A stretch of DNA of 51,104 nt from Alphaproteobacteria bacterium (GTDB taxonomy: Bacteria > Pseudomonadota > Alphaproteobacteria > Rhizobiales > Xanthobacteraceae), in NCBI GenBank assembly GCA_005884765.1, contig VAZV01000154.1:1-51104 (forward strand), written 5' to 3'. The position numbers were made by a program, and so were the translations under genes. Under the pieces are notes generated by a model. The model was given only the letters and a program-made list of their open reading frames with translations. It was not told where the DNA came from and ran no database searches. Position 1 is the first letter of the stretch, and each line of letters begins with the position of its first letter. Positions 42,270-51,104 of the stretch are shown one piece after another.

Positions 42270-45200
42270 ATGGATCGCCTTGTCGCCATCGCAGTCGAGC
42301 GCCGCTACTTGATGGTGGGCGTCTTCGTCGCCGTGTTGATCGGCGGCCTCATTGCATTCAATCAGCTCAACATCGAAGCCTATCCGGACCCGACGCCGCC
42401 GATGGTGGACGTCGTGACGCAAAGCCCGGGATTGTCGGCGGAAGAGATCGAGCGTTACATCACCATTCCGATCGAGACCCAGGTCACGGGCATCAAGAAC
42501 GTCACCACTATCCGCACCATCTCCCTGTACGGCTTGTCCGACGTCAAGGTGCAATTCTCGTTCGCGTATACCTATGATGAAGCGCTGCAGCAGGTGCTGA
42601 ACCGGTTGGGCCAAATGCCGCCGTTGCCCGGCAGCGTGCAGCCCGCGATCTCGCCGCTAAGCGCTATCGGCGAAATCTACCGCTATCGGCTGGTCGGCCC
42701 GCCGAACTACAGTGTGCGCGATCTGAAGACGCTGCAGGACTGGGTCCTGCAGCGCCGGTTTCGCGCGGTGCCCGGCGTGATCGATGTCACCGGATGGGGC
42801 GGCAAGACCAAGACCTACGAACTGCAGGTGGATTTCAACAAGCTGATCGCCAACGGCCTGACATTGCCGCAGATGCTGCAGGCCGTCAGTAATTCCAATA
42901 TCAATGTCGGCGGCAATACCGTCGATATCGGTACCCAGTCCGCCGTGGTGCGCGGCGTCGGCCTGATCCGTTCCATGGACGATCTCGCCAATACCATGGT
43001 GTCGCAGAGCAGCGGCAATCCCGTGCTGGTCAAGGATGTCGCGACCGTGACCGTCGGCGAGAAACCGCGGCTCGGAATTGCCGGTCTGGATGACGACAAC
43101 GACATCGTGCAGGGCATCGTGCTGATGCGCCGGGGCGAGCAGAGCTCGCCGACGATTCTGCGCGTCGAGCAACTGGTCGCATCCATCAACAAATCCAACG
43201 TCCTGCCGCCCGGCGTGCACATCGAGCGGATCTATGACCGCAAGGATCTGATCGATCTCACCACCTCGACGGTGCTGCACAACATGGTGGTCGGCATCCT
43301 GCTGATCGTGCTGGTGCAATGGATCTTCCTCGGCGACCTCAGAAGCGCGTTGATCGTCGGCGCCACGATTCCCTTCGCGCTGTTCTTCGCCGTCATCATC
43401 CTGGTGCTGCGGGGGGAATCCGCCAATCTGCTGTCGGTCGGCGCGATCGATTTTGGGCTGGTCGTGGATGCCACCGTGATCATGGTGGAGGCGATTTTCC
43501 GGCGATTGACGCAAACCACGCCGCTGTCCGAGGTCGAGCAGAGCTATATTTCGACCGAGACCGCAATGGGCATGAAGAGCCATGCCATCCTGAGCGCTGC
43601 TGCCGACGTGTCGCGGTCGATCTTCTTTGCCGCCACCATTATCGTTGCAGCGTTCCTGCCGCTGTTCACCCTGAGCGGCGTCGAGGGCAACATCTTCGGG
43701 CCGATGGCGCGCACCTATGCCTACGCGCTGGCGGGCGGCCTGCTTGCGACCTTCACTGTGACGCCCGCCTTGAGCGCGATCATCCTGCCCTCGCACGTGC
43801 ACGAGACCGAAACGCGGATCATGGCGTTCCTGCACCGCCTCTATGTGCCGGTGTTGAACTGGGCGGTCGGCAACCGAAATATCATCATGGCCGGCGCTAT
43901 CGCGCTTGTGGCGATGACCCTCGTCTTCGGCCGCCTGCTAGGCCTGGAATTCCTGCCCAAGCTCGAAGAGGGTAATCTCTGGATTCGCGCCACCCTGCCG
44001 CCGACCATCTCGCTGCAGGAGGGCAACGCCTATGTCAACGAGATGCGGAAATTGATCCGCAGCCGGCCCGAGGTGGAAGCCGTGGTGTCGCAGCACGGCC
44101 GCCCTGATGATGGCACCGACGCCGCAGGCTTTTTCAATGCCGAGTTCTTTGCGCCGTTAAAGCCCGTCAGCGAGTGGCCGGGCACCCACGACAAGGACGA
44201 ACTCACCGCGCAATTGCTCAAGCAACTGGACGATCAGTTTCCCGGCGTCGAGTTCAATTTCTCGCAGTATCTGCAGGACAATGTGTCCGAAGCGGTCTCG
44301 GGCGTGAAGGGCGAGAACTCGATCAAGCTGTACGGCAACGATCTCCAGGCGCTGACCGATACCGCCAACAAGATCAAATCGGTGCTAGGGACCGTTCAGG
44401 GCGTCACTGACCTTGCGGTGTTCACCTCGCTTGGCCAGCCCACCATCCAGATCGATATCGACCGCGCCAAGGCCGCGCGGTATGGGCTCGCGCCGGGCGA
44501 CATCAACGCCACCATCAAGGTGGCGATCGGCGGCGATACCGCAGGCGATCTTTATGAGCCGGGCAGTGATCGCCATTTCCCGATCATCGTTCGGCTGGCG
44601 CCTGAATATCGCAAGAGCGCCGAGGCGATCCAGAACTTGAGGATCGGAGCGGCAGGGCCGAACGGCACGGTCACGCAGATACCCCTAAGCGAGGTGGCCT
44701 CGATCAACCTGGTGTCGGGCGCGGCCTATATCTACCGCGAACAGCAGGAGCGCTATCTGCCGATCAAGTTCTCGGTGCGCGAACGCGATCTCGGCGGCGC
44801 GATCGGCGAAGCGCAGGACAAGATCGCGGCGCAAGTCCAGCTCCCTGCGGGCTCGCGACTCGAATGGGTCGGTGAGTACGGCAATTTGCAGGACGCCATC
44901 AAGCGGCTGTCGATCGTGGTGCCGATCTCGCTTGCGCTGATTGCGATCCTGTTGTGGTTCAATTTCGGCTCGATGATCGACACGCTGCTGGCGATGAGCG
45001 TGATCCCGATGGCGATCTTCGGCGGCGTGCTGGGGCTCCTGATTTCAGGTATCCCGTTCAGCGTGTCGGCCGCGATCGGCTTCATCGCGCTGTTTGGCAT
45101 CGCGGTGATGGACGGCATCATCATCCTGTCGCAGTTCAATCAGCTGATCGACGAAGGCCTTGACCGGATCAGCGCCGTGATCCGCACCGGCGAGTTGCAA

Positions 45201-45392
45201 CTGCGCCCCGTGCTGATGACCTGCGTGGTCGCAGGCGTCGGGCTGCTGCCGGCGGCGCTGTCGGCGGGCATCGGGTCGCAGGTGCAGAAGCCGCTCGCGG
45301 TCGTCGTCGTCACTGGCATGATGCTGGCGCCCGTCGTCATCCTGGTTACCCTGCCGGTGCTGATCTCGCTCTTCTCGCGCCGGGCGCGGTGA
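42270..45392 (+). CDS. Heavy-metal RND efflux pump (CusA/CzcA-like)
   Basis: The protein is 1040 residues, the full length of an RND pump. It has a first helix (YLMVGVFVAVLIGGLIAFNQL), YPDPTPPMVDVVTQSPGLSAEEIERYITIPIE typical of the HME family, and 12 helices in two halves. In TM4 the proton-relay acids lie in AIDFGLVVDATVIMVEAI. The periplasmic docking and porter domains span residues about 35-330 and 560-860. It should expel a cation (Cu, Ag, Zn, Co or Ni) or another substrate; the sequence alone does not fix which. It is cotranscribed with the adaptor at 40990. No sensor kinase or metal regulator is adjacent. Confidence 0.92.
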   Translation: MDRLVAIAVERRYLMVGVFVAVLIGGLIAFNQLNIEAYPDPTPPMVDVVTQSPGLSAEEIERYITIPIETQVTGIKNVTTIRTISLYGLSDVKVQFSFAYTYDEALQQVLNRLGQMPPLPGSVQPAISPLSAIGEIYRYRLVGPPNYSVRDLKTLQDWVLQRRFRAVPGVIDVTGWGGKTKTYELQVDFNKLIANGLTLPQMLQAVSNSNINVGGNTVDIGTQSAVVRGVGLIRSMDDLANTMVSQSSGNPVLVKDVATVTVGEKPRLGIAGLDDDNDIVQGIVLMRRGEQSSPTILRVEQLVASINKSNVLPPGVHIERIYDRKDLIDLTTSTVLHNMVVGILLIVLVQWIFLGDLRSALIVGATIPFALFFAVIILVLRGESANLLSVGAIDFGLVVDATVIMVEAIFRRLTQTTPLSEVEQSYISTETAMGMKSHAILSAAADVSRSIFFAATIIVAAFLPLFTLSGVEGNIFGPMARTYAYALAGGLLATFTVTPALSAIILPSHVHETETRIMAFLHRLYVPVLNWAVGNRNIIMAGAIALVAMTLVFGRLLGLEFLPKLEEGNLWIRATLPPTISLQEGNAYVNEMRKLIRSRPEVEAVVSQHGRPDDGTDAAGFFNAEFFAPLKPVSEWPGTHDKDELTAQLLKQLDDQFPGVEFNFSQYLQDNVSEAVSGVKGENSIKLYGNDLQALTDTANKIKSVLGTVQGVTDLAVFTSLGQPTIQIDIDRAKAARYGLAPGDINATIKVAIGGDTAGDLYEPGSDRHFPIIVRLAPEYRKSAEAIQNLRIGAAGPNGTVTQIPLSEVASINLVSGAAYIYREQQERYLPIKFSVRERDLGGAIGEAQDKIAAQVQLPAGSRLEWVGEYGNLQDAIKRLSIVVPISLALIAILLWFNFGSMIDTLLAMSVIPMAIFGGVLGLLISGIPFSVSAAIGFIALFGIAVMDGIIILSQFNQLIDEGLDRISAVIRTGELQLRPVLMTCVVAGVGLLPAALSAGIGSQVQKPLAVVVVTGMMLAPVVILVTLPVLISLFSRRAR

Positions 45393-45434
45393 AACGGAGG
45401 GTGTTTTCCGCCGAAAACCTGCCCGGCCGCTTGT

Positions 45435-45446
45435 GGGCATATGCCC
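45435..45446. promoter_or_regulatory. Perfect 12-bp palindrome upstream of the methyltransferase gene
   Basis: GGGCATATGCCC lies 91 bases upstream of ATG 45538, with a half-copy GCCCATAT just after it. It is a plausible operator or an accidental palindrome in the gap after the pump gene. Confidence 0.3.
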
Positions 45447-45537
45447 ATATATCCTGCCCACTCGATTTGTGGTTGACGCGTCCCAACGAGTGTCCCTTGA
45501 TCTCGAGACAACGGATGAAGCCGCGGGGAGAGCAACC

Positions 45538-46956
45538 ATGCGGATCGAGGAACGCCAAAGCGGGGGCGCTGCCGGAACCTCCGACCAGATCCTGGGCGAG
45601 ATCCGGGACTTTTGCCGCGCGACCCATACGGCCGAATCGACCTTCGGCCGCCTCGTCGTCAACGACGGCAAGCTGGTGTCGCGGCTGCGCGACGGCGCCA
45701 AGATCACGACCGGCACGCTGGACAAGGTCCGCGCCTATCTGTCGGAGCACCGCGCCGCGCAGCCGTCGCCGCAAGACAAGCCGTTCGCGGCCAAGGCCGT
45801 CAATGGCGCGGCGGTCGCGACCGATATCGCGCCGGCTGGTTTCCGCTTCTTCGACAACCGGCAAAAATATCTGCTGTTCGTCTCGACCTGCAGCGAAAAG
45901 ACCGAGATCGCCAACCGGGTTTCGCTCGAGCTGGGCAACCTGCAGCCTGCGCCGCCCGCGCTTCGGCTGTTCGATGCCGGCGTCGGCGATGGCACCGTGC
46001 TGTCGCGGGTCATGCGCTCGCTGCACGCGCGGTTTCCGACCATGCCGCTCTACGTCGTCGCCAAGGAGATATCTTTCGAAGACGTCCGCATGATGCTCGA
46101 GAAAATGGCAGACCGGCTATTCGAGCATCCTGCCACCGTGCTTGTCGTCACCAACCTCTATTATGCCGAGGCGCCATGGCTGACGCCGCGCTCGGTGACG
46201 TCAGCGCAAGGCCTGATCTGGAAGGATGTGGCGCTCTCGGGCAATACCGCGCACGGGTTTGCCGAGCAGATCGGCGAGCTCGAAGGGTTCCTGGCCGAGA
46301 ACTGGCGGGCCGGGATCAGCCCAACCACCGGCAACCCGGTCTATACGCGTCCGATCGTCTTGACGTTGCGGCGCGAGGATCACTCCTTCCTGCTCGACCC
46401 GATCATGCCAAGGCCCGGACGCGTGATGGCCGATTACGATCTGGTGCTCGCCTCGCAGCCCTATCGGGCGCGCGCCAGCGTCGAATTCAAGGCGTCGAAA
46501 GTGGTGACGCCGCTGGCGCGGGCATTGCGGCCCGGCGGCCGGCTGATCGGCATCCATTCGCACGGCCACGATCCCGGCATCGAGATCATCGATCAGGTCT
46601 GGCCCGGCGACGATCCCTTCAAGACCGATCGTTATGCGATCCTGCGGCAGGTCAAGCATGAGCTTGGCGCCGCCGCGCGGCATTACAATTTCAATGCCTC
46701 CTCGGATGCCCGTTCGATCTTCCGCTATCACATGCACACGCTGCCGGACGAGGTCTCCGGTCCGATCGGCACCTCGACGCTGTTCGCTGCCTGGAACGCC
46801 GCGATCTATGTGGCGCAGATCGAGGATGTCAGGCTGTCGGAAGTCGTGCGCGACGGCCGCTATCTGGAGGCGACCGACCGGGTACTGAAGAAGCATGGCG
46901 GCCTCTGGTTCAACGATGAGACCTATGTGATTTCGCGCCGCCGTGCGCCGGCCTGA
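45538..46956 (+). CDS. SAM-dependent methyltransferase with N-terminal HTH-like region
   Basis: The protein is 472 residues. The first 55 residues (ILGEIRDFCRATHTAESTFGRLVVNDGKLVSRLRDGAKITTGTLDKVRAYLSEH) resemble a small helix-turn-helix region also found in bradyrhizobial regulators. Residues 100-300 hold a class-I methyltransferase fold: motif I is LFDAGVGDGTVLSRVM (about 143-158), followed by YVVAKEISFEDVRMML and a PATVLVVTNLYYAEA strand. The C-terminal half (ADYDLVLASQPYRARA, ALRPGGRLIGIHSHGHDPG) completes it. ATG 45538 has GGGGAG 8 bases upstream; ATG 45433 is less likely. The start of the MetF-like gene overlaps or directly follows the stop. Confidence 0.82.
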   Translation: MRIEERQSGGAAGTSDQILGEIRDFCRATHTAESTFGRLVVNDGKLVSRLRDGAKITTGTLDKVRAYLSEHRAAQPSPQDKPFAAKAVNGAAVATDIAPAGFRFFDNRQKYLLFVSTCSEKTEIANRVSLELGNLQPAPPALRLFDAGVGDGTVLSRVMRSLHARFPTMPLYVVAKEISFEDVRMMLEKMADRLFEHPATVLVVTNLYYAEAPWLTPRSVTSAQGLIWKDVALSGNTAHGFAEQIGELEGFLAENWRAGISPTTGNPVYTRPIVLTLRREDHSFLLDPIMPRPGRVMADYDLVLASQPYRARASVEFKASKVVTPLARALRPGGRLIGIHSHGHDPGIEIIDQVWPGDDPFKTDRYAILRQVKHELGAAARHYNFNASSDARSIFRYHMHTLPDEVSGPIGTSTLFAAWNAAIYVAQIEDVRLSEVVRDGRYLEATDRVLKKHGGLWFNDETYVISRRRAPA

Positions 46957-46972
46957 GTTTTCGGAGCAGCCC

Positions 46973-47881
46973 GTGACCGTGCCCGATCATGCACCATCCG
47001 GCCATCTCGCCGCGCTGCTGGCGTCGGCTTCCGTCGAAGTGTCCTCGCGCGGCCATCAATTGCAGGAGTTGCGGGATCATTTCGCTAGAGGCACGGATGT
47101 CACAATCACCTTCCTGCCTGGCGACAATTATCGCCACAACATCGAGACCGCTGCCGCGCTGCGCCTCGCCGGCTTCAATCCGGTGCCGCATATCGCCGCG
47201 CGCGAGATCGCCTCACGCGAGGCGCTCGACGATTTTCTGGCACGCTCGCGCGGGGAGGCCGGCGTTACCCGCGTGCTCCTCGTCGCGGGCGATGTCGTGG
47301 CCGCCAAGGGGCCGTTCAAATCGAGCCACGATGTCTGCGCCAGCGGATTGATCGAAGCCCATGGCTTCGCCTCGATCAGCGTTGCCGGCCATCCTGAAGG
47401 CCATCCCTATCTGAGCGCGACCGCGACCTTCAAGGCGCTCGAAGCCTGGCAGGACTGGGGCCGCCAGTCGAACATCCGGGTAGATGTCCTGACGCAGTTC
47501 TGTTTCGAAAGCGCGCCGATCCTTAAGTGGCTCGGTGAACTCGATGCGCGTGGCATCGGCTTGCCCGTGATTGTCGGGCTCGCGGGTCCTGCAACGGTGG
47601 CCACGCTGATGAAATTTGCGCTTCGCTGCGGGATCGGCAATTCGATGCGGGCGCTGCGCGGCCAGATCGGCCGCTACGGCCGGCTGTTGACAGATGCCGG
47701 GCCGGACGACGTCGTGCGCGGCCTGCAGTCGGCGCCAAGGGCTGCGACCGCAGCGATCAGCGGATTTCACCTGTTCCCATTCGGCGGTTTGCGCAAAGCC
47801 GCCAGCTGGCTGCACACCTATCGTGATGAAATGGCGCAGCCGACGGCGGCGGCCTCGTGCGGCGGAAGTCAGAATCCGTAG
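46973..47881 (+). CDS. Methylenetetrahydrofolate reductase-like protein (MetF family)
   Basis: The protein is 302 residues from GTG 46973. The TIM-barrel MTHFR pattern is visible: DVTITFLPGDNYRHNIETAAALRLAGFNPVPHIAAREI, VLLVAGDVVAAKGPFKSS, FASISVAGHPEGHPYLS, and VDVLTQFCFESAPILKWLGELDARGIGLPVIVGLAGPA. It is expected to reduce methylenetetrahydrofolate to methyltetrahydrofolate, or act in a C1 oxidative direction. GTG 46973 has GGAG 6 bases upstream; GTG 46943 overlaps the methyltransferase gene by 14 bases. The neighbour suggests a shared C1/methyl-transfer task, such as demethylation of an aromatic or osmolyte substrate or supply of methyl groups. It is probably not the housekeeping metF. 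Confidence 0.83.
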   Translation: MTVPDHAPSGHLAALLASASVEVSSRGHQLQELRDHFARGTDVTITFLPGDNYRHNIETAAALRLAGFNPVPHIAAREIASREALDDFLARSRGEAGVTRVLLVAGDVVAAKGPFKSSHDVCASGLIEAHGFASISVAGHPEGHPYLSATATFKALEAWQDWGRQSNIRVDVLTQFCFESAPILKWLGELDARGIGLPVIVGLAGPATVATLMKFALRCGIGNSMRALRGQIGRYGRLLTDAGPDDVVRGLQSAPRAATAAISGFHLFPFGGLRKAASWLHTYRDEMAQPTAAASCGGSQNP

Positions 47882-47996
47882 AGACAGCCGCCGGGTCCCC
47901 ACCGCGTCGGCGCCGAAGTGCACGGTCTCGCGGGCATGCAGGCGCTGCAAGCGTATCTCGCGCTGCGGCGGCGGTTCTTCATCCGTCCGCTCGAAT

Positions 47997-49415
47997 TTAT
48001 TGCCCCGACGGCGTGCGCAGGCCGTGCCAGGCGTCACGCACCTGATGGTAGTGCACTTCGGGCAGATAGTCCGGCGTGTTGAGGGAGAGCGTCTTGACGT
48101 CGAGCCTGCCGACGGCGGTGAGCAGGGTGTAGGAGGCGATCACGCGATCGCGCTGTGCGCCGATCAGCCGCGCTTTCGCCGAGATCAGATCCTGCTGCGA
48201 GTTAAGCACATCGACGGTGGTGCGCTGGCCGGCCAACGCTTCCTTGCGGACGCCCTCCAATGCGATGCCAGCGGCGCGCACTTCGGATTCCGATGCGGTT
48301 ACCGCGACCTTGGCGCCTTCATTGGCAACCCATGCGCTGACCGCTGCGGTACGCGCCTGGTTGCGGACCTGATCGAGCACCATGCGGCTTTGTGCGGCCA
48401 TTTCCTTGGCCTGCCGGGTTTGGGAGGCCGCGGTGCCGCCGTCGTAAATTGGCTGGGTGATCTGACCGATGATCGACGCCTGATCGGTTGCGGTGGTGGT
48501 AAGCGACGTATCGGTGTCCCTGGCGCGGCTGGCGCTGCCCTGTACGGTGACGGTGGGCATCAGGCTGCTTTCGGCGACGTGGATCGAGGTCGAGGCGACA
48601 TCGACGTCGAAGCCCGCCGCCGTTACGGCGGGATTCTCCTTGAACGCCATCGAAATCGCATCTTCCCGAGTCCGCGGCCCATAGCGATCGACGGTCTCGG
48701 CGGGCCGAAGCTGCGCGGGCGGATTGCCGATTACCTGGGTATAAGTCGCCTGGCTGACGGCGAGGTTGACCTCGGCGGCATTGACGTCCGAAAGGCCGCG
48801 GCTGAGCCGCGCTTCGGCCTGCGCGGTGTCGGTCTCGGTGACGTCGCCGTTCTTCAGGCGCCGTTGGGTGATACGCAGCGTCTCCCTCAGAAATTCGACA
48901 TTGGAGCGCTGGGCTTCGACCAGTGACTGGTTGGCCAGCACGTTGCTGTAGGCGGTCGCCGCATCGAGCAACACGCCTTGCCCGACGTTGCGCAGCGCCT
49001 CGCGGCCCGACTGCACCTGCAATTCCGCAACCCGCACGCTGTTTGCGGTCTTGAAACCGTTGAACAGCGTCTGACTCACCGTCACCCCGATTTGCCAGGG
49101 CTTTAGGGCCGCCGACTGCACCATATTGTCGGGCAGGAGATTGCGGACCGCCTGCAAGCCTGCGCTGAGGCTTGCGACGATCTGCGGCCGGTAGCCGGCG
49201 AGCGCCTGCGGCACGTTCTCGTCGGTGGCGCGCTGGCGCGCCCGCTCCGCATTGAGCTGAGGATTGGTCTGATAGGCCTTGGCTAAGGCCTCGGGAAGGC
49301 TCTCGGCAAAAGCCGAGGCGGCTGCAAACGCAACGCAGGTTGCGACGCTAAGGCAAATGCCCAATCGAAGCACGTGCCCTCTCGCGTTGCCAACTCTAGC
49401 GGCACACCCAATCAT
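47997..49415 (-). CDS. TolC-family outer-membrane efflux protein
   Basis: The protein is 472 residues. A signal peptide (RLGICLSVATCVAFAAASAFA) precedes two structural repeats of the TolC fold: SLPEALAKAYQTNPQLNAERARQRATDENVPQALAGYRPQI, then the hairpin QSGREALRNVGQGVLLDAATAYSNVLANQSLVEAQRSNVEFLRETLRITQRRLKNGDVTETD, and a second one (TREDAISMAFKENPAVTAAGFDVDVASTS to GQRTTVDVLNSQQDLISAK). The match is closest to the TolC subfamily used by type I secretion and RND pumps. ATG 49415 has AGGAA about 4 bases upstream. It is convergent with the MetF-like gene and may serve the RND pump 2.6 kb away, but it need not. Confidence 0.9.
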   Translation of the reverse strand: MIGCAARVGNARGHVLRLGICLSVATCVAFAAASAFAESLPEALAKAYQTNPQLNAERARQRATDENVPQALAGYRPQIVASLSAGLQAVRNLLPDNMVQSAALKPWQIGVTVSQTLFNGFKTANSVRVAELQVQSGREALRNVGQGVLLDAATAYSNVLANQSLVEAQRSNVEFLRETLRITQRRLKNGDVTETDTAQAEARLSRGLSDVNAAEVNLAVSQATYTQVIGNPPAQLRPAETVDRYGPRTREDAISMAFKENPAVTAAGFDVDVASTSIHVAESSLMPTVTVQGSASRARDTDTSLTTTATDQASIIGQITQPIYDGGTAASQTRQAKEMAAQSRMVLDQVRNQARTAAVSAWVANEGAKVAVTASESEVRAAGIALEGVRKEALAGQRTTVDVLNSQQDLISAKARLIGAQRDRVIASYTLLTAVGRLDVKTLSLNTPDYLPEVHYHQVRDAWHGLRTPSGQ

Positions 49416-49639
49416 GCGTTCCTGCAGCAAACCCGGCCGTCCACCCTTGCCGAGGGCCGACCGCCATATTTTTACCTGTTTAGGGGGCGCCCCGGCCACA
49501 GGCAAACCGCCGAAGGCAGAAACCCAATGAATTCAATCCGCCGTTGTTGCCGGTTCGTCACAGACAGGCACAAATGCGTTATAGCTTGGCTAGCGTCCGA
49601 ATCTGGACGCCGCTTCCGATTCGCCCGGGCCTGCACTTG

Positions 49640-51104
49640 ATGCCGAAACTTTTCTCCGAGCCCGAGGCCATCGCAGAGGACATCATCCGCGATGTCGGGA
49701 CCAATCTGGTGGTCGGCCTGCCGCTTGGGCTCGGCAAGGCCAACCACGTCATCAATGCGCTCTATGCGCGCGCGGTCGCCGATCGTTCGATCCGCCTGAC
49801 GTTGTTTTCCGCGCTGACGCTGGAGAAGCCAAGGCCAAAGAACCTGATCGAGCACCGCTTCATCGCGCCCGTGATCGACCGCCTGTTCGGCGGTTACCCG
49901 GATCTTGCTTATGCCAACGCGCTGCATGCTGGCACTTTGCCTCCCAACGTGAGCGTGATCGAGTTTTTCTTTCTGGCCGGAAAGTGGCTGCACATGCCTT
50001 ATGCGCAGCAGCACTATATTTCGGCCAACTATACCCATGCCGCGTCGTATCTGCTGGCGCGCGGTCTCAATGTCGTCACCCAATTGGTGGCGAAACGCGT
50101 CGTCGACGGCGTCACCCGCTACAGCCTGAGCTGCAACACCGACACGACGCTGGATATCCTGCGTGCCCGCGCGCAAGGTGGCGCATCGTTCAAGCTGGTC
50201 GGCCAGGTCAATTCCGAGCTGCCGTTCATGCCCGGCTTGGGCGATTTGCCGGCCGACGAATTCAGCGCGGTGCTCGACGGCCCCGCGACCGATTTCCCGT
50301 TGTTTGCGCCGCCGTCCGAGCCGATCGGCGACACCAAATATGCCATCGGGCTGCATGCCGCGGGTCTCGTGCGCGACGGCGGCACATTGCAGATCGGCAT
50401 CGGGCAGGTGGGCGATGCGCTGGCGCAGGGTTTGATCGTCCGTCACAACAACAATGCGCGATTTCATGCGATCATGAAGCGGCTTTCGCCCGCAACCGAG
50501 CCATCCTCTGCTCTGGAGACCGGACCCTTCGAAAAAGGTCTCTACGGCGTCAGCGAAATGCTGTTCGAGGCGTTTCTTGGCCTGATCGAGGCAGGCATCC
50601 TCAAGCGCGAGGTCGACGGCACCGTGCTGCACGGCGCGTTCTTTCTCGGACCCAAATCGTTCTATCACGCGTTGCGCGAGATGACGCCGGATCAGATCGC
50701 CCGGATCCAGATGATGCCGGTGTCTTTCACCAATGAGCTCTACGGCGAAGAGGACAAGAAGCGCGGCGCCCGGGTCGATGCCCGCTTCATCAACAATGCG
50801 ATGATGGCGACCTTGATGGGGGCGGCAATTTCGGACGGGCTCGAAAACGGCCAGGTCGTGAGCGGCGTCGGCGGCCAGTATAATTTCGTGGCGCAAGCCT
50901 TCGCCCTGAAGGGAGCGCGCTCGATCCTCGCGCTGGAATCGACGCGACAGGCCGGCAGCAAGACGCAATCGAATATCCGCTGGACTTACGGCCACGAGAC
51001 CATTCCGCGGCACTTGCGCGACGTCTTTGTCACCGAATACGGCATCGCCGACGTCAGGGGGAAGTCGGACGCCGACGTGATCGCGGCCATGCTCGGCGTC
51101 TCTG
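49640..51104 (+). CDS. Acetyl-CoA hydrolase/transferase-family protein (partial)
   Basis: The frame from ATG 49640 runs 488 codons to the right edge with no stop. It begins MPKLFSEPEAIAEDIIRDVG and includes the family blocks GLPLGLGKANHVINALYARA, RGGTLQIGIGQVGDALAQG-like DGGTLQIGIGQVGDALA, the glycine-rich SGVGGQYNFVAQAFAL and the C-terminal WTYGHETIPRHLRDVFVTEYGIADVRGKSD. That matches the acetyl-CoA hydrolase / 4-hydroxybutyrate CoA-transferase fold (COG0427). An in-frame ATG at 49574 is an alternative start. The substrate is not set by the sequence. A 513-residue antisense frame is a shadow. Confidence 0.86.
   Translation, partial: MPKLFSEPEAIAEDIIRDVGTNLVVGLPLGLGKANHVINALYARAVADRSIRLTLFSALTLEKPRPKNLIEHRFIAPVIDRLFGGYPDLAYANALHAGTLPPNVSVIEFFFLAGKWLHMPYAQQHYISANYTHAASYLLARGLNVVTQLVAKRVVDGVTRYSLSCNTDTTLDILRARAQGGASFKLVGQVNSELPFMPGLGDLPADEFSAVLDGPATDFPLFAPPSEPIGDTKYAIGLHAAGLVRDGGTLQIGIGQVGDALAQGLIVRHNNNARFHAIMKRLSPATEPSSALETGPFEKGLYGVSEMLFEAFLGLIEAGILKREVDGTVLHGAFFLGPKSFYHALREMTPDQIARIQMMPVSFTNELYGEEDKKRGARVDARFINNAMMATLMGAAISDGLENGQVVSGVGGQYNFVAQAFALKGARSILALESTRQAGSKTQSNIRWTYGHETIPRHLRDVFVTEYGIADVRGKSDADVIAAMLGVS

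Noticed and set aside
49472..51013. A 513-codon antisense frame at the right end
   Set aside because: The plus strand holds the CoA hydrolase/transferase with its family motifs; the minus frame is Arg/His/Gln-rich and has no family.
1..51104. tRNA, rRNA, CRISPR, prophage or transposase genes
   Set aside because: None could be seen when reading both strands. The repeats at 31770, 37926 and 38625 are short palindromic elements without a transposase.

Overview
The window reads as a chromosomal segment of a high-GC alphaproteobacterium of the Bradyrhizobium/Rhodopseudomonas group, most likely Bradyrhizobium. The clues are the hopanoid cluster with hpnO and hpnN, an imuA-imuB-dnaE2 mutasome cassette behind a GAAC-N7-GAAC SOS box, the codon bias, and short palindromic interspersed repeats. 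I see no tRNA, rRNA, CRISPR array, transposase, integrase or prophage. This assignment rests on recognising gene families, not on a database search.

Layout. 1-1370: the end of an unidentified gene, a terminator, and two small exported proteins. 1562-14452: hopanoid lipid metabolism. hpnC-hpnD-hpnE-shc-hpnG run on the plus strand with overlapping or closely spaced genes. ispH-hpnH run on the minus strand, hpnN (RND hopanoid transporter) on the plus strand, then a DUF2147 gene, then hpnO (aminotransferase). Together they make squalene from farnesyl diphosphate (HpnD, HpnC, HpnE), cyclise it (Shc), add and trim the adenosyl side chain (HpnH, HpnG), aminate it (HpnO) and move the product to the outer membrane (HpnN). 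14524-17211: a minus-strand group of metallophosphoesterase, cupredoxin, ECF sigma factor and zinc-finger anti-sigma factor. The sigma factor appears to lack about 18 residues of its sigma-2 domain. 17464-20336: a 44-residue histidine-heptad protein, a DsrE-like exported protein, and a coupled pair of a TAXI-type solute-binding protein and a VasI/TagO-like protein. 20557-25160: GMC oxidoreductase, M20 amidohydrolase and a PiT phosphate transporter.

25265-32720 is a DNA-damage module. A DUF4130-UdgX fusion is divergent from imuA-imuB-dnaE2, and a textbook alphaproteobacterial LexA site overlaps the likely imuA promoter. dnaE2 carries a 130-bp palindromic element translated in frame. 32799-34486 is a coupled pair: an unrecognised exported protein with a weak lysozyme-like motif and an LprI-like (lysozyme-inhibitor family) protein. 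34622-38700: a chemoreceptor, a GAF sensor histidine kinase broken by a frameshift in its ATP-binding domain, and an NTF2-like exported protein between two nearly identical 76-bp palindromic repeats. 38701-39453 holds no convincing gene.

39454-51104: a CaiB-family CoA-transferase, a CusB/CusA-like heavy-metal RND pump without its own outer-membrane gene, a HTH-like/methyltransferase protein overlapping or abutting a MetF-like reductase, a TolC-family protein, and a CoA hydrolase/transferase that runs off the right edge.

The most interesting items are the in-frame palindromic element in dnaE2, the UdgX fusion with a variant KIRLH motif next to the SOS mutasome, the shortened ECF sigma factor, the frameshifted kinase, and the LprI-coupled and TAXI-coupled exported pairs of unknown function.
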